Source: Halomonas stenophila
GTDB lineage: Bacteria; Pseudomonadota; Gammaproteobacteria; Pseudomonadales; Halomonadaceae
Assembly: GCF_014192275.1 (NCBI RefSeq)
Contig: NZ_JACHXR010000011.1
Location: 1 to 64,000, forward strand
Reading direction: 5' to 3'
DNA length: 64,000 bases
The position numbers and the translations under genes are program-made. The first letter of the stretch is position 1; the number at the start of each line of letters is the position of its first letter. Below are positions 1 to 8,292 of the stretch, piece by piece. The notes beneath the pieces are model-generated. The model searched no databases, was not told the DNA's origin, and saw only the letters and a list, made by a program, of their open reading frames with translations.

Positions 1-555
1 GTGGCCAACGCCGTGCTCGACGCCACCGACGCGGTGATGCTCTCCGCCGAGACCGCCGCCGGCGACTTCCCGGTGGAGACCGTGGAGGCCATGGCCCGGG
101 TCTGCCTGGGCGCCGAGCGCGAGCGCAGTGCCCAGGAATCCGGCCACCGCATCCACGAGGGCTTTTCACAGATCGACGAGACCATCGCCCTGTCGGCGAT
201 GTACGCCGCCAACCACCTGGAAGGGGTGGCCGCCATCGCCTGCATGACCGCCACCGGCTACACGCCGCTGATCGCCTCGCGGATCCGCTCGGGGCTTCCG
301 ATCGTCGGGCTGGCCCACAACCCCGTCGCCCAGCGGCGCATGGCGCTGTACCGGGGGGTGACCTCGTTGCCCTTCGACACCAGCGAGATGAGCGCCACCG
401 AACTCAACGATCGGGCCCTGGCCCTGCTGGTGGCTCGGGGTATCGCCGAGCCGGGGGACCACATCATCCTGACCCGCGGCGACCACATGAATGCCCACGG
501 TGGCACCAACACCCTGAAGATCCTGGATGTGACGACCGAGCACCAGGATCGCTGA
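1..555 (+). CDS. pyk: Pyruvate kinase, C-terminal part (cut by window edge)
   Basis: This is the last 184 residues of pyruvate kinase, which makes pyruvate and ATP from phosphoenolpyruvate and ADP in the cytoplasm. The frame is open at base 1. The first residues (ANAVLDATDAVMLSAETAAG) are the conserved internal active-site segment of the barrel domain, so the first GTG is not a real start and the gene begins outside the window. The rest is the C-terminal allosteric domain, ending with the typical GTNTLKI segment. The stop is TGA at 553-555. A GntR-type operator follows 15 bases later. The identification is secure; which isozyme it is cannot be told. Confidence 0.95.
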   Translation: MANAVLDATDAVMLSAETAAGDFPVETVEAMARVCLGAERERSAQESGHRIHEGFSQIDETIALSAMYAANHLEGVAAIACMTATGYTPLIASRIRSGLPIVGLAHNPVAQRRMALYRGVTSLPFDTSEMSATELNDRALALLVARGIAEPGDHIILTRGDHMNAHGGTNTLKILDVTTEHQDR

Positions 556-570
556 GGGGAGGGCAGCTTC

Positions 571-580
571 TTGTATACAA
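571..580. promoter_or_regulatory. Putative GntR-type operator TTGTATACAA
   Basis: A perfect 10-bp palindrome lies between pyk and the GntR-family gene, 74 bases before that gene's start. FCD-type GntR regulators commonly bind short palindromes of this kind, so autoregulation is the simplest reading. Near-identical sites occur at 7839 and 7926, between a Tsx-like porin and a TRAP-transporter remnant. The sequence and position are seen; the binding is inferred. Confidence 0.55.
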
Positions 581-653
581 AATATCGCCATGGTGTGGTC
601 AGACGGCGTTAAAAATGCGATGGTTCCCCCAGGACCATGCGGAGAGACATACC

Positions 654-1388
654 ATGAACAATGCCTGGCACACGGAGATGCTGGCCGAGGGACGCGTCGG
701 CGACCGTCGCATCGGCGACCGGGATATCGTCGACAAGGTACGCCGGGCGGTGCTGATGCAGCGCCTGCCCCCGGGCACCAAGCTGCCCGAGGTGACCCTG
801 GGGGAGGTCTTCGGTGTCAGCCGGTCGGTGGTGCGCAAGGCCCTGACTCGCCTGGCGTCCGAGCACGTCATCGACCAGCGGCCCAACCAGGTGGCCCGGG
901 TCCGCGCCCCGAGCATCGAGGAGACCCGCGAGACCTTCGATGCGCGGCGCCTGGTCGAGGGCGAGGTGGTCGCCCTGCTGGCCGGCCGACTCCCGGCCGA
1001 GCCCATGGCCGCCCTGGCCGAACAGGTGCGCGGCGAGGTCGCGGCCTTCGAGCGGGGGGATGAGCCGGCGCGTATCGAGCATTCCCTGACCCTGCACCAC
1101 CTGTTGGCCGAGCATTCGCCCAACCGCGTACTGGGCGCAATGCTCACCGACCTGGTGCTGCGCACCTCCATCGTCATCGCCCTCTACAAGCGCGCGGGCC
1201 TGGCCTCCTGCTATCTCGCGGGGGATCATTCCCGCCTGCTGGCCCACCTGGAGGCCGGGGACGCCGAGGCGGCCCGCGGCGATATCCACGACCACCTGAA
1301 TGGCCTCGAGGCACTGCTCGACCTGAGCCCCCGGGAGGCCCGCATCGACCTCAAGTCGATCCTCGGTCGTGCCCCCGAACAGGCCTGA
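654..1388 (+). CDS. GntR family transcriptional regulator, FCD subfamily
   Basis: This is a 244-residue DNA-binding repressor or activator. The N-terminal winged helix (about residues 20-85, with GVSRSVVRKALTRLASEHV as the recognition region) is followed by an all-helical FCD ligand-binding domain with HHLLAEHSPN and a C-terminal HDHLNGL metal/ligand-type motif. I chose ATG 654 because GGAGAG lies 7 bases upstream; an in-frame ATG at 615 has no such site. FCD regulators usually sense carboxylic acids or sugar acids. The TTGTATACAA palindrome upstream, repeated at a TRAP/porin locus near 7.9 kb, suggests it once controlled that uptake system. The ligand is unknown. Confidence 0.85.
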   Translation: MNNAWHTEMLAEGRVGDRRIGDRDIVDKVRRAVLMQRLPPGTKLPEVTLGEVFGVSRSVVRKALTRLASEHVIDQRPNQVARVRAPSIEETRETFDARRLVEGEVVALLAGRLPAEPMAALAEQVRGEVAAFERGDEPARIEHSLTLHHLLAEHSPNRVLGAMLTDLVLRTSIVIALYKRAGLASCYLAGDHSRLLAHLEAGDAEAARGDIHDHLNGLEALLDLSPREARIDLKSILGRAPEQA

Positions 1389-1401
1389 TCCACGTCAGCT
1401 C

Positions 1402-1429
1402 GGTGCCGGCTTCCCCGGCCGGCGCCTTT
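1402..1429 (+). terminator. Hairpin terminator after the GntR gene
   Basis: A 9-bp stem (GGTGCCGGC pairing with GCCGGCGCC, one G-U pair) with a 7-base loop lies 14 bases after the stop codon and is followed by TTTA. It is a short-T intrinsic terminator candidate. Confidence 0.5.
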
Positions 1430-1581
1430 ACCGTCCGTCGCGTCTGGATGACAATGCTGCCGAATCGTCCGGCCCGGCCGCCTGCTCGGCATGCCATGGC
1501 GCCTCGTCCGTCCCGTGACCGGATCGTCGGGTCGGGGAGGTCATCCGGCAGCGGGCAGGCCGTGTCGGCCGCCTTGACGAT

Positions 1582-1599
1582 GCCGACCGTCCGGTCGGC
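1582..1599. promoter_or_regulatory. Palindrome upstream of modA
   Basis: GCCGACCG, a 2-base centre, then CGGTCGGC forms a perfect inverted repeat 34 bases before modA. It could be an operator for the molybdate genes or a structured leader. No ModE-type site and no convincing Moco riboswitch was recognised here. Confidence 0.3.
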
Positions 1600-1632
1600 A
1601 CTTGACGGCACGTCATTCGAGAGGCTCGAACC

Positions 1633-2445
1633 ATGATGCATCCCCGACGCTGGGCGGTCCGCCTGGCCCTGCTCCTGCTGCCCTGGCTGGCCCCCCTGGT
1701 GCAGGCCATGGAGGTGCCCAGCGTGGCGGCGGCCTCGTCGCTGCAGTTCGTGTTCCCCGAGCTCGTCGCGGCCTACCGCGACGAGACCGGCAACGATGTC
1801 CGGGTCAACTTCGGTGCCTCGGGCAACCTGAGTCGCCAGATCCTGCAGCATGCTCCCTTCGAGCTGTTCCTCTCGGCGGACGAGGCGAACGTGCGCGTGC
1901 TCGAGGAGGCGGGCCTCACCGAGGGGACGAGCCGGGTCTATGCCGTGGGACGGCTGGTCTGGTTGCAGGCCAGGGGACGTGGCGCGTTGCCCTCGGCCGA
2001 TGAGCCGCTGGCGGCGGTGCGACAGGCGCTTGCCGCCCTCGAGGACGGCGAGGGTCGGCCGCGGCTGGCCCTGGCCAATCCCGAGCATGCCCCCTATGGC
2101 GTGGCGGCCCGCCAGGCGCTGAGCCATGCCGGCCTCTGGGCGCCGACGGCGAGGCTGCGGGTGCAGGGCGAGAACGTCTCCCAGGCGGCCCGCTTCGCCC
2201 TGGCCGACGAGGCCCGGGGCGGGCTGGTGGCCTACTCCCTGGCGCTGGCCCCGACGGTGGCCGAGCAGGCCGAGCATGTCCTGATTCCCGCCGACTGGCA
2301 CGCGCCGCTGGTGCAGCGCATGGCCCTGCTCGACGGGGCCGGGGAGGGGGCGCGGGCCTTCCATGCCTGGCTCCAGGGGGAGCAGGCGCGGGCGATCCTG
2401 GAGCGCCGTGGCTTCCAGCCGCCCACGCAGGATGACGGCTCCTGA
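1633..2445 (+). CDS. modA: Molybdate ABC transporter, periplasmic binding protein ModA
   Basis: The 270-residue product has a Sec signal peptide (about residues 1-25, RRWAVRLALLLLPWLAPLVQA) followed by the ModA fold. Characteristic segments are VAAASSL near the mature start, NFGASGNLSRQI, and FELFLSADEANVRVLEEAG. It captures molybdate (possibly tungstate) in the periplasm for ModBC. GAGAGG precedes ATG 1633 with fair spacing, though a second ATG follows directly. The stop overlaps the modB start by one base (TGATG), indicating a tight modABC operon. The molybdate it supplies would serve the sulfite-oxidase-family protein at 43.3 kb, among others. Confidence 0.93.
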   Translation: MMHPRRWAVRLALLLLPWLAPLVQAMEVPSVAAASSLQFVFPELVAAYRDETGNDVRVNFGASGNLSRQILQHAPFELFLSADEANVRVLEEAGLTEGTSRVYAVGRLVWLQARGRGALPSADEPLAAVRQALAALEDGEGRPRLALANPEHAPYGVAARQALSHAGLWAPTARLRVQGENVSQAARFALADEARGGLVAYSLALAPTVAEQAEHVLIPADWHAPLVQRMALLDGAGEGARAFHAWLQGEQARAILERRGFQPPTQDDGS

Positions 2446-3116
2446 TGGATTGGCCGGCGCTGGGGGTCTCGCTGCGCCTGGCGGCGTTGACCAGCCTGCT
2501 GCTGATCCCGCTGGGCCTGTGGCTGGGGCGCACCCTGGCGCTGGCCCGCTTTCGCGCCCGTCCCCTCTGCGAGGCCCTGGTGGCGTTGCCGCTGGTGATG
2601 CCGCCGACGGTACTGGGCTTCTACCTGATGCAGGGCTTCGGCCGCGAGGCCCCCTTCGGTGCCTTCTGGGCCTCGCTCACCGGCACGACCCTCAACTTCA
2701 CCTTCAGTGGCATCCTGCTCGCCTCCCTGGTGGCCAACCTGCCCTTCGCCGTGCAGCCCATCCAGCGGGCCTTCGAGGGCATTCCTGGCAACCTGCGCGA
2801 GGCCGCCTGGTGCTGTGGCCTCTCTCCCTGGCAGACCCTGTGGCGCATCGAGCTGCCGCTGGCGTGGCCCGGGCTGGTCTCGGCGCTGGCGCTGACCTTT
2901 GCCCATACCCTGGGGGAGTTCGGGGTGATCCTGATGGTGGGGGGGGCCATCGATGGCGAGACCCGGACGCTCGCCATCGCCATCTACGACCGCGTCCAGG
3001 CCTTCGACGAGCAGGGGGCGGCACTGATGTCGGCCATGCTGCTGCTGGTGTCCTTCGTGACCATCGGCGTGGTCTACGGGCTGAGCGGGCGCAGCAGGAG
3101 GCGGCATGGACGCTGA
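2445..3116 (+). CDS. modB: Molybdate ABC transporter permease ModB
   Basis: The 223-residue inner-membrane permease has about five to six hydrophobic segments. The EAA-type coupling loop is visible as EAAWCCGLSPWQTLWRIELPL (about residues 123-143). The segment LPLVMPPTVLGFYLM near residues 48-62 is typical of ModB. It forms the membrane channel for molybdate, with ModC as ATPase. Its start overlaps the modA stop and its end overlaps modC by 11 bases, so translation is probably coupled. Its length is normal for the family. Confidence 0.93.
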   Translation: MDWPALGVSLRLAALTSLLLIPLGLWLGRTLALARFRARPLCEALVALPLVMPPTVLGFYLMQGFGREAPFGAFWASLTGTTLNFTFSGILLASLVANLPFAVQPIQRAFEGIPGNLREAAWCCGLSPWQTLWRIELPLAWPGLVSALALTFAHTLGEFGVILMVGGAIDGETRTLAIAIYDRVQAFDEQGAALMSAMLLLVSFVTIGVVYGLSGRSRRRHGR

Positions 3117-4251
3117 GACCGGCGAGCTGTCGGTGCGGGTCGCCCAGGCGGGGCCGATCCCGCTCGACGCCGCCTTCCGCTGTGCCCCCGGTGAGCTGCT
3201 GGCCCTGGTGGGGCCCTCGGGCAGCGGCAAGACGACGCTGCTGCGGGCCATCGCCGGTCTCTACCGGCCGGCCGAGGGCGATATCCGCTGTGCCGGCGAG
3301 ACCTGGTTCGCCTCGGCCCGCCAGCGCTGGACGCGACCGCAGCAGCGCCGGGTGGGGCTGGTGTTCCAGGACTATGCGCTCTTTCCCCATCTCGACGCCC
3401 GGGCCAACGTCATGGTGGCGCTCGGTCAGCTGCCCGCCGCCGAGCGTCGCCCGGTCGCGGAGGCCTGGCTGGCGCGGGTGCGCCTGGAGGGGCTGGGCGG
3501 CCGCCTGCCCGGCGAGCTGTCCGGCGGCCAGCGCCAGCGTGTCGCCCTGGCCCGGGCGCTGGCCCGCCAGCCGCGCGTCCTGTTGCTCGACGAGCCCTTC
3601 TCGGCGGTGGACCAGGTCACGCGGCGGCGCCTGCAGCGGGAGCTGGCGCTGCTGCGCGAGGAGATCCACATTCCCATCGTGCTGGTCACCCACGACCTCG
3701 ACGAGGCCGCCGCCCTGGCCGACCGGCTGTGCGTGCTGCATGCCGGTCGCAGCCTGCAGCAGGCCCCCGCCGAGGCGCTGTTCCGGCGGCCGGCCTCCCC
3801 CGAGGTGGCGCGCCTGCTGGATCGCCACAACGTCTTCGCCGGCACCGTGGTGGCGGACGAGGCGGGCCGGCGACGGCTGCAGTGGGGCCCCTGGCGGCTC
3901 GAGGTGGCCGAGGGGCTGGAAGGGCTGCCCCCGGGGCGGCGCCTGGCCTGGTACCTGCCGAATTCCGACATCGTCCTGCATCGACGGGGCCGGCCGTCCC
4001 GCGGGGAGCGGGAGAACCCGGTCACCGGACGGGTCAGCGAGATGGCGGTCCTGGGGGGCATGGCGTCCGTGGCACTGGCCTTCGATCACTGCGACGATAC
4101 CCTGCGTTTCGAGATCGCCACCCATGCCGCTCGCCGCAACGGCCTGGCCCGGGGCGAGACCGTGACCGTTTCGCTGCTGGCCTCCGGTATCCACCTGATG
4201 CCGCAGGTCGCCCAGCCCAGAAAGGAGCCCGCCCGTGCCCGAGATGCCTGA
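3106..4251 (+). CDS. modC: Molybdate ABC transporter ATP-binding protein ModC
   Basis: The 381-residue ATPase drives molybdate import. Visible motifs are Walker A GPSGSGKTT (about residues 37-45), a Q-loop in LVFQDYALFPHL, the signature LSGGQRQRVALARAL, Walker B RVLLLDEPFSAVD and the switch histidine in LVTHDLDEA. The last ~70 residues form a TOBE/Mop-type molybdate-binding domain (starting near NPVTGRVSEM). This C-terminal domain separates ModC from other importer ATPases and supports the molybdate assignment. The 3' end overlaps the next gene by 17 bases. Confidence 0.93.
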   Translation: MDAETGELSVRVAQAGPIPLDAAFRCAPGELLALVGPSGSGKTTLLRAIAGLYRPAEGDIRCAGETWFASARQRWTRPQQRRVGLVFQDYALFPHLDARANVMVALGQLPAAERRPVAEAWLARVRLEGLGGRLPGELSGGQRQRVALARALARQPRVLLLDEPFSAVDQVTRRRLQRELALLREEIHIPIVLVTHDLDEAAALADRLCVLHAGRSLQQAPAEALFRRPASPEVARLLDRHNVFAGTVVADEAGRRRLQWGPWRLEVAEGLEGLPPGRRLAWYLPNSDIVLHRRGRPSRGERENPVTGRVSEMAVLGGMASVALAFDHCDDTLRFEIATHAARRNGLARGETVTVSLLASGIHLMPQVAQPRKEPARARDA

Positions 4252-4774
4252 TCCGACCCGCCGTCGCCTGCTGCAGGCGCTGCTGCTGTTGCCCACCGTG
4301 TCGCTCTGGGGGGCGCCGGCCCTGGCCCAGGAGCCGCGCCTGCCCAGGGTGTCGGTGACCCTGCATGGGGAGGCGGGTCCGCTTCGCCTGAGGGCGGAGG
4401 TGGCACGCAGCCTCGCCGAGCGCGGCCGGGGCCTGATGGGGCGCGAGCACCTGCCCCCCGACGCCGGCATGCTGTTCCTCTACGAGCGGACCCAGCCCTC
4501 GCGCAACGGCTTCTGGATGTATCGCACCCGCATCCCGCTGGATATCGCCTTCATCGACGAGACCGGGCGGATCCTCGAGATCCACCGCATGGACCCCTGC
4601 ACGGCCGACGCGGCCCGGGACTGTCCGGTGACCCGGCCGGCCACCGCCTATCGGGCCGCCCTGGAGGTCAATGCCGGCTACTTCGAGGAGAAGGGCGTCG
4701 GGCCGGGTGACTGTGTCAGCTGGCCCGGCGATGGCGGGGAGTGTCGCCGGGCGAGCATGGCGGCGGATGGCTGA
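4235..4774 (+). CDS. DUF192 family exported protein
   Basis: The 179-residue product has an N-terminal signal sequence with a Tat-like run (TRRRLLQALLLLPTVSLWGAPALAQ). A DUF192 domain follows with its hallmarks: RGLMGREHLPPDAGMLFLY, NGFWMYRTRIPLDIAFID and YRAALEVNAGYFEEKGV. The biochemical role of DUF192 is not firmly known. The gene begins inside the 3' end of modC, so it is co-transcribed with modABC. It is not a usual mod operon member, so a molybdenum-related role is only a guess from position. Confidence 0.85.
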   Translation: MPEMPDPTRRRLLQALLLLPTVSLWGAPALAQEPRLPRVSVTLHGEAGPLRLRAEVARSLAERGRGLMGREHLPPDAGMLFLYERTQPSRNGFWMYRTRIPLDIAFIDETGRILEIHRMDPCTADAARDCPVTRPATAYRAALEVNAGYFEEKGVGPGDCVSWPGDGGECRRASMAADG

Positions 4775-4778
4775 GCGA

Positions 4779-5651
4779 TCAGGAGGTGGCCTCGGCGGGG
4801 GCCTTCCGGCCGCCCAGGCGCAGCACGATCAAGCCGATGCCGGCCACCACCAGCCCGCCGCCGATCAGCTTGTGCGGCCCCAGGCCATCGCCGAGCAGCA
4901 CGACCCCGAGGCCCACCGCCAGCACCGGTACCAGCAGCACCATGGGCACCACCCGGTTGACCGGGTGGCGGCGCAGCAGGCCGTACCAGACGCCGTAGGC
5001 GAGGATCGACGACATCACCGCCGTGTAGAAGACCGCGCCCCAGGCGGCCCAGCCGGCGTCGGCCAGGGCGTCGATCTGGCCCTGCTCGAACCACCAGGAG
5101 CCCAGCGCCACCTGGGGCGTGGCGAACAGCGCCACCCAGCCCGCCAGTGCCATCGGCGGGACGTTGGGGCCCTGCTTGATCAACAGCTGGGAGATGGCCC
5201 AGCCCAGGGCGCTCACCAGCAGCAGCGCGGTGGGCAGCGGCGCCGGCAGCGTCGGGCCGCCGGCCAGCACGACGATGCCGGCGAAGGACAGGACCAGGCC
5301 GGCCAGTCGGCGCGGGCCCAGCCGCTCCTTGAGGAAGAGCACCGCCAGCAGGGTGGCGAAGGGCGTGCCCATCTGGACCAGCAGCGCCCCCGTCCCGGCC
5401 TCGGCCTGCTCCAGACCGATGAACAGCATGGCGAAGTGCAGGGTGCCGAAGGTCAACGACAGCAGCGCCAGGAAGGGCAGCTGGTGGCGGGCCACCGGGT
5501 GGAAGGGCACCAGCAGCGCGGCCACCAGCACAAAGCGCAGGGTGGTCAGCAGCAGTGGCGGCAGCTCCGCCACGCCGAGCTTGATGACGATGATGTTCAG
5601 CGCCCAGATGGCGACGACGCCGAGGCCCAGGGCCAGGTCCCGTAATGGCAA
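4779..5651 (-). CDS. EamA/DMT family metabolite exporter
   Basis: The 290-residue protein has about ten hydrophobic segments in two EamA repeats. The start (VVAIWALNIIVIKLGVAELPPLLLTTLRF) and the second-repeat start (SALGWAISQLLIKQG) are typical. It resembles E. coli EamA (YdeD), which exports O-acetylserine and cysteine, but substrates are hard to predict in this superfamily. It is convergent with the DUF192 gene, with only 4 bases between the two stops. It is likely a single-gene unit. Confidence 0.85.
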   Translation of the reverse strand: MPLRDLALGLGVVAIWALNIIVIKLGVAELPPLLLTTLRFVLVAALLVPFHPVARHQLPFLALLSLTFGTLHFAMLFIGLEQAEAGTGALLVQMGTPFATLLAVLFLKERLGPRRLAGLVLSFAGIVVLAGGPTLPAPLPTALLLVSALGWAISQLLIKQGPNVPPMALAGWVALFATPQVALGSWWFEQGQIDALADAGWAAWGAVFYTAVMSSILAYGVWYGLLRRHPVNRVVPMVLLVPVLAVGLGVVLLGDGLGPHKLIGGGLVVAGIGLIVLRLGGRKAPAEATS

Positions 5652-5800
5652 GACTCATCCTTGATCGATGGCGAGAAGAGGGCGCCAGCATAGCAAAAGA
5701 TGGCCCTCGGTTGCCGCGTGGCTTCCGGGGTCGCCGCGGGCAGATCACCGTCGGGCCGGTTACCATGGGGCCCGTGGCATGAGCTAAGGAGTGGTGTGGG

Positions 5801-6889
5801 ATGCAAAGAGTGCTTTTCGTGATCGATCAGCTGGCCAGTGGCGGGGCGCCTCGCTCCGTGCTCAAGCTGACCCGGGCCATGCTGGCCCAGGGCGTGTCGG
5901 TCACCCTGGTCGCCCTGTCCGAGCGCCTGGGCCTGGACGTGCCCGAGGGCGCCGAGGTCAGGGTGGTGCCCTTCACGCCACGCGGGCGGCGCGAGAAGCT
6001 GCATCGCTACCGGCTGCATGCGCGCCGGCTGGATGCCTTCCTCGCCGAGCACCCGGCGTCCTTCGACCTGGTGGTGGCCAACCTGCACCAGGCCCATCAG
6101 GTCGTCAGCCGTTCCTGCCTGGCGGATCGGGCCTGGCTGTGCATTCGCTCCGACCCTCGCCAGGAACTGCTCTCCAACAAGCAGGGCTGGCGGCGACGGA
6201 TCAAGCGTCGCAAGGTGTGCCGGCTGTACGGGGACAAGCGCCTGATCGTGCTCTCGGAGACCAATCGCCAGTCCCTGGCCTCGATCGGCTGCCGCCCGCG
6301 GGAGGTTCGGGTGATTCCCAATGTCATGGAACTGGAGCGCCTGCAGGTCATGATGCGGGACCCCATCGCCGAGCCGGAATGGGCCGGGCGGGACTTCTGT
6401 CTCTACGTGGGCCGGCTGGCCATGACGCAGAAACGCCTCGACCGGCTGCTGAGAGGCTACCTGGCAAGCGGTACCGACCTGCCGCTGGTGCTCATCGGCG
6501 ATGGCGACCGGGCGAGCGTCGAGCGCGAGATCCACGCCCTGAACCTCGAGGACCGCGTCACCCTGCTGGGTGCGCGTGACAATCCCTACCCCTACATGCG
6601 CCGGGCGCGGCTGCTGATGCTGTCCTCCGACTACGAGGGCCTGCCCAACGTGCTGCTGGAGGCCCTGGCCTGCGGGACCCCCGTGGTCAGCACCGACTGT
6701 CTCTCGGGGCCGTCGGACATCCTGCAGGGCGAGCTCAGGCGCGGACTGGTGCCCCTCGACGATGTCGAGGCCTTCGGCGCCGCGATGAGCGACCTGCTGG
6801 CCGATCCCCCGGCCATCCCGGCGGCGCTCATCGAGCCCTATACACCCGCGAGCATCGTGGCGCGCTACCGCGCCCTGGGCGACGACTGA
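5801..6889 (+). CDS. Glycosyltransferase family 4 protein
   Basis: The 362-residue GT-B fold enzyme has an N-terminal acceptor domain beginning FVIDQLASGGAPRSVLKL. Its C-terminal nucleotide-sugar domain has FCLYVGRLAMTQKRLDRLL, LIGDGDR and the EX7E-type stretch SSDYEGLPNVLLEALACGTPVVSTDCLSGPSD (split here by the conserved EGLPN and EALACG boxes). It probably transfers a sugar to a surface polysaccharide or lipopolysaccharide core; no other glycan genes flank it. AAGGAG lies 12 to 17 bases before ATG 5801. It is monocistronic and ends before a strong hairpin. Confidence 0.88.
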   Translation: MQRVLFVIDQLASGGAPRSVLKLTRAMLAQGVSVTLVALSERLGLDVPEGAEVRVVPFTPRGRREKLHRYRLHARRLDAFLAEHPASFDLVVANLHQAHQVVSRSCLADRAWLCIRSDPRQELLSNKQGWRRRIKRRKVCRLYGDKRLIVLSETNRQSLASIGCRPREVRVIPNVMELERLQVMMRDPIAEPEWAGRDFCLYVGRLAMTQKRLDRLLRGYLASGTDLPLVLIGDGDRASVEREIHALNLEDRVTLLGARDNPYPYMRRARLLMLSSDYEGLPNVLLEALACGTPVVSTDCLSGPSDILQGELRRGLVPLDDVEAFGAAMSDLLADPPAIPAALIEPYTPASIVARYRALGDD

Positions 6890-6935
6890 CACGAGGGCCG
6901 CGAGCCGGGTCGGCGGCGGGGCATTCAGGGCTAAC

Positions 6936-6965
6936 CGAGAGGGGCGGCCTCGGCCGCCCCTCTCG
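6936..6965. terminator. Bidirectional hairpin between convergent genes
   Basis: A perfect 14-bp stem (CGAGAGGGGCGGCC and its complement) with a 2-base centre sits between the GT4 stop and the Tsx-like stop. It lacks a T-run on either strand but its position fits a shared terminator. Confidence 0.6.
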
Positions 6966-6983
6966 CGTGTCGACGCGTGTCGA

Positions 6984-7751
6984 TCAGAAGGTCCAGCGCA
7001 CCATGGCCTGGGGGAACGACTCGTCGGTGTCCTCGAGGCCGAACTTGTTCTCCCAGTGCTGGTACTCCAGGCCGACGCCGAGGTTGCCGGTGGCGTGCCA
7101 GACCAGCTGGGGCTGGGTCAGCAGCTGGGCCTCCAGCTCGCCCTCCTCGGTGATGTAGTCGACGAAGCCCTCGAAGGAGAAGTCCGCCCCGCCGAGCTGG
7201 AAGGGCAGGTTCCAGGCCGCGGTGTACTGCACCGAGCTGCCGTCGGCGGCCTCGCTCTCGTCGTTGCGATACATCGCGTAGACCTTGAGGAAACGGAAGC
7301 CGGGCACCGCCAGGTCGGCGGAGAGGCCCGCCAGGTGGGTGGTCTTGCGGGTCGCCGAGTTGCGGTCCAGATCCAGCTGGCCGGTCACGTAGAGGCCGGT
7401 CACCGGGCCGACGGCGAGATCGAGACCGGTGGCCTTGCCGATATTGCCCCGGAGGTTCCACTCGGCATGGGTGCTGCCGAAGTCCTGCTCGTCCTCGTGG
7501 CCCTGATCCAGGTTGGTGAAGTCGGCGAAGAAGAAGCTGTCGCCATAGGTCCAGCCCGTCGCATTGGCGACGGTGAGGATGGCGTGCTCCTCGGTGTCGA
7601 TGGGGAAGCCGGCGCCGGCCTCGGCCTCGTAGTCCCAGCCGTAGAGCGCCTCGACCTTGGTGGTGCTGTAGAGGGCGGCGCTGGCGCCCTGGCCGAGGAG
7701 CAGGGACGTGGCGGCGGTGGCGAGGACGAGCGTGGTCTTGGTGCGCATCAT
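6984..7751 (-). CDS. Tsx/OmpK-like outer-membrane channel
   Basis: The 255-residue protein has a signal peptide (KTTLVLATAATSLLLGQGASA) followed by an aromatic-rich, beta-strand pattern: LYSTTKVEALYGWDYE, TGWTYGDSFFFADFTNLDQ, FEGFVDYITEEGE, and a C-terminal strand ending in F (AMVRWTF). This matches the Tsx/OmpK nucleoside-channel family, a 12-strand outer-membrane pore. Two adjacent start codons (7751 and 7748) are possible; GGAG is better spaced for 7748. It is divergent from a decayed TRAP transporter, with two GntR-like sites between them, suggesting that both served the same substrate. Nucleosides are only one possible cargo. Confidence 0.78.
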   Translation of the reverse strand: MMRTKTTLVLATAATSLLLGQGASAALYSTTKVEALYGWDYEAEAGAGFPIDTEEHAILTVANATGWTYGDSFFFADFTNLDQGHEDEQDFGSTHAEWNLRGNIGKATGLDLAVGPVTGLYVTGQLDLDRNSATRKTTHLAGLSADLAVPGFRFLKVYAMYRNDESEAADGSSVQYTAAWNLPFQLGGADFSFEGFVDYITEEGELEAQLLTQPQLVWHATGNLGVGLEYQHWENKFGLEDTDESFPQAMVRWTF

Positions 7752-7838
7752 GTTCTCCGATGTTGTTGTCGTTGGAGGCGGCCGATGCCCTGAGGCTCGC
7801 CCGGTCGCGGCGCGGGACCGGGCGGTGGTGCACCAGGT

Positions 7839-7935
7839 TTGTACACAACAGGTACTGTCGAGTGTTCCCATTTTCATCGGCCGTACACATTTATAGAATC
7901 TGTTGTGCACTCTTTCAATGATTATTTGTATACAC
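7839..7935. promoter_or_regulatory. Two GntR-type operator candidates in a divergent promoter
   Basis: TTGTACACAA at 7839-7848 and TTGTATACAC at 7926-7935 lie 87 bases apart between the Tsx-like gene (minus) and the TRAP remnant (plus). Both are near matches to TTGTATACAA upstream of the FCD-GntR gene at 571. The region is AT-rich compared with its surroundings, as expected for a promoter. A GGGAGG followed by ATG 7949 survives, but that ATG is out of frame with the downstream DctP remnant. Confidence 0.5.
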
Positions 7936-7982
7936 TGGTGGGGAGGCAATGGCGCCAGCCGGGACGGGGCGCCGCTACGCTT

Positions 7983-8292
7983 GTGGAGGCCGGTGCCGCC
8001 CTGCTGACCTCGGTCCTGACGGCCCAGGCCGGCGAGATGATCTTCTCCGCCATCGAGGACAAGGGCGTGGTGCCCCTGGCCTGGGGCGAGAACGGCTTCC
8101 GCCAGATCTCCAATTCCCGCGGTGACATCGAGGAGCCGGCCGACCTCGAGGGGCTGAAGATCCGGGTGGTGGGCTCGCCGCTCTTCCAGGACACCTTCAC
8201 CGCCCTGGGCGCCAATCCCACCCAGATGAGCTGGGCCGACGCCAAGCCGGCGCCTGACCACCGGCGCCGTGGACGGCCAGGAGAACCCGCTG
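7983..8292 (+). pseudogene. TRAP transporter solute-binding protein (dctP) remnant
   Basis: Only the middle third of a DctP-type periplasmic binding protein remains. It reads GEMIFSAIEDKGVVPLAWGENG, then FRQISNSRGDIEEPADLEGLKIRVVGSPLFQDTF in two halves, then TALGANPTQMSWADAKPA. There is no signal peptide, and no in-frame start with a ribosome site. An extra C near 8255 shifts the frame; after it the expected TTGAVDGQENP follows in the next frame. The remnant then runs directly into DctM sequence. DctP normally has about 330 residues; roughly 100 are left here. It is a decayed gene, not a functional variant. Confidence 0.85.

Noticed and set aside
1389..1632. Possible Moco riboswitch before modABC
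   Set aside because: The region has GC-rich hairpins, but I could not recognise the conserved core of the Moco RNA motif, so only the palindrome is reported.
1403..1636. Small open frame between the GntR gene and modA
   Set aside because: It has no ribosome site, overlaps a terminator hairpin and has shadow-like composition.
7949..8030. ATG 7949 with GGGAGG upstream as start of the TRAP binding protein
   Set aside because: The ATG is out of frame with the DctP remnant and its product does not match any transporter; it is a leftover of the original promoter/leader.
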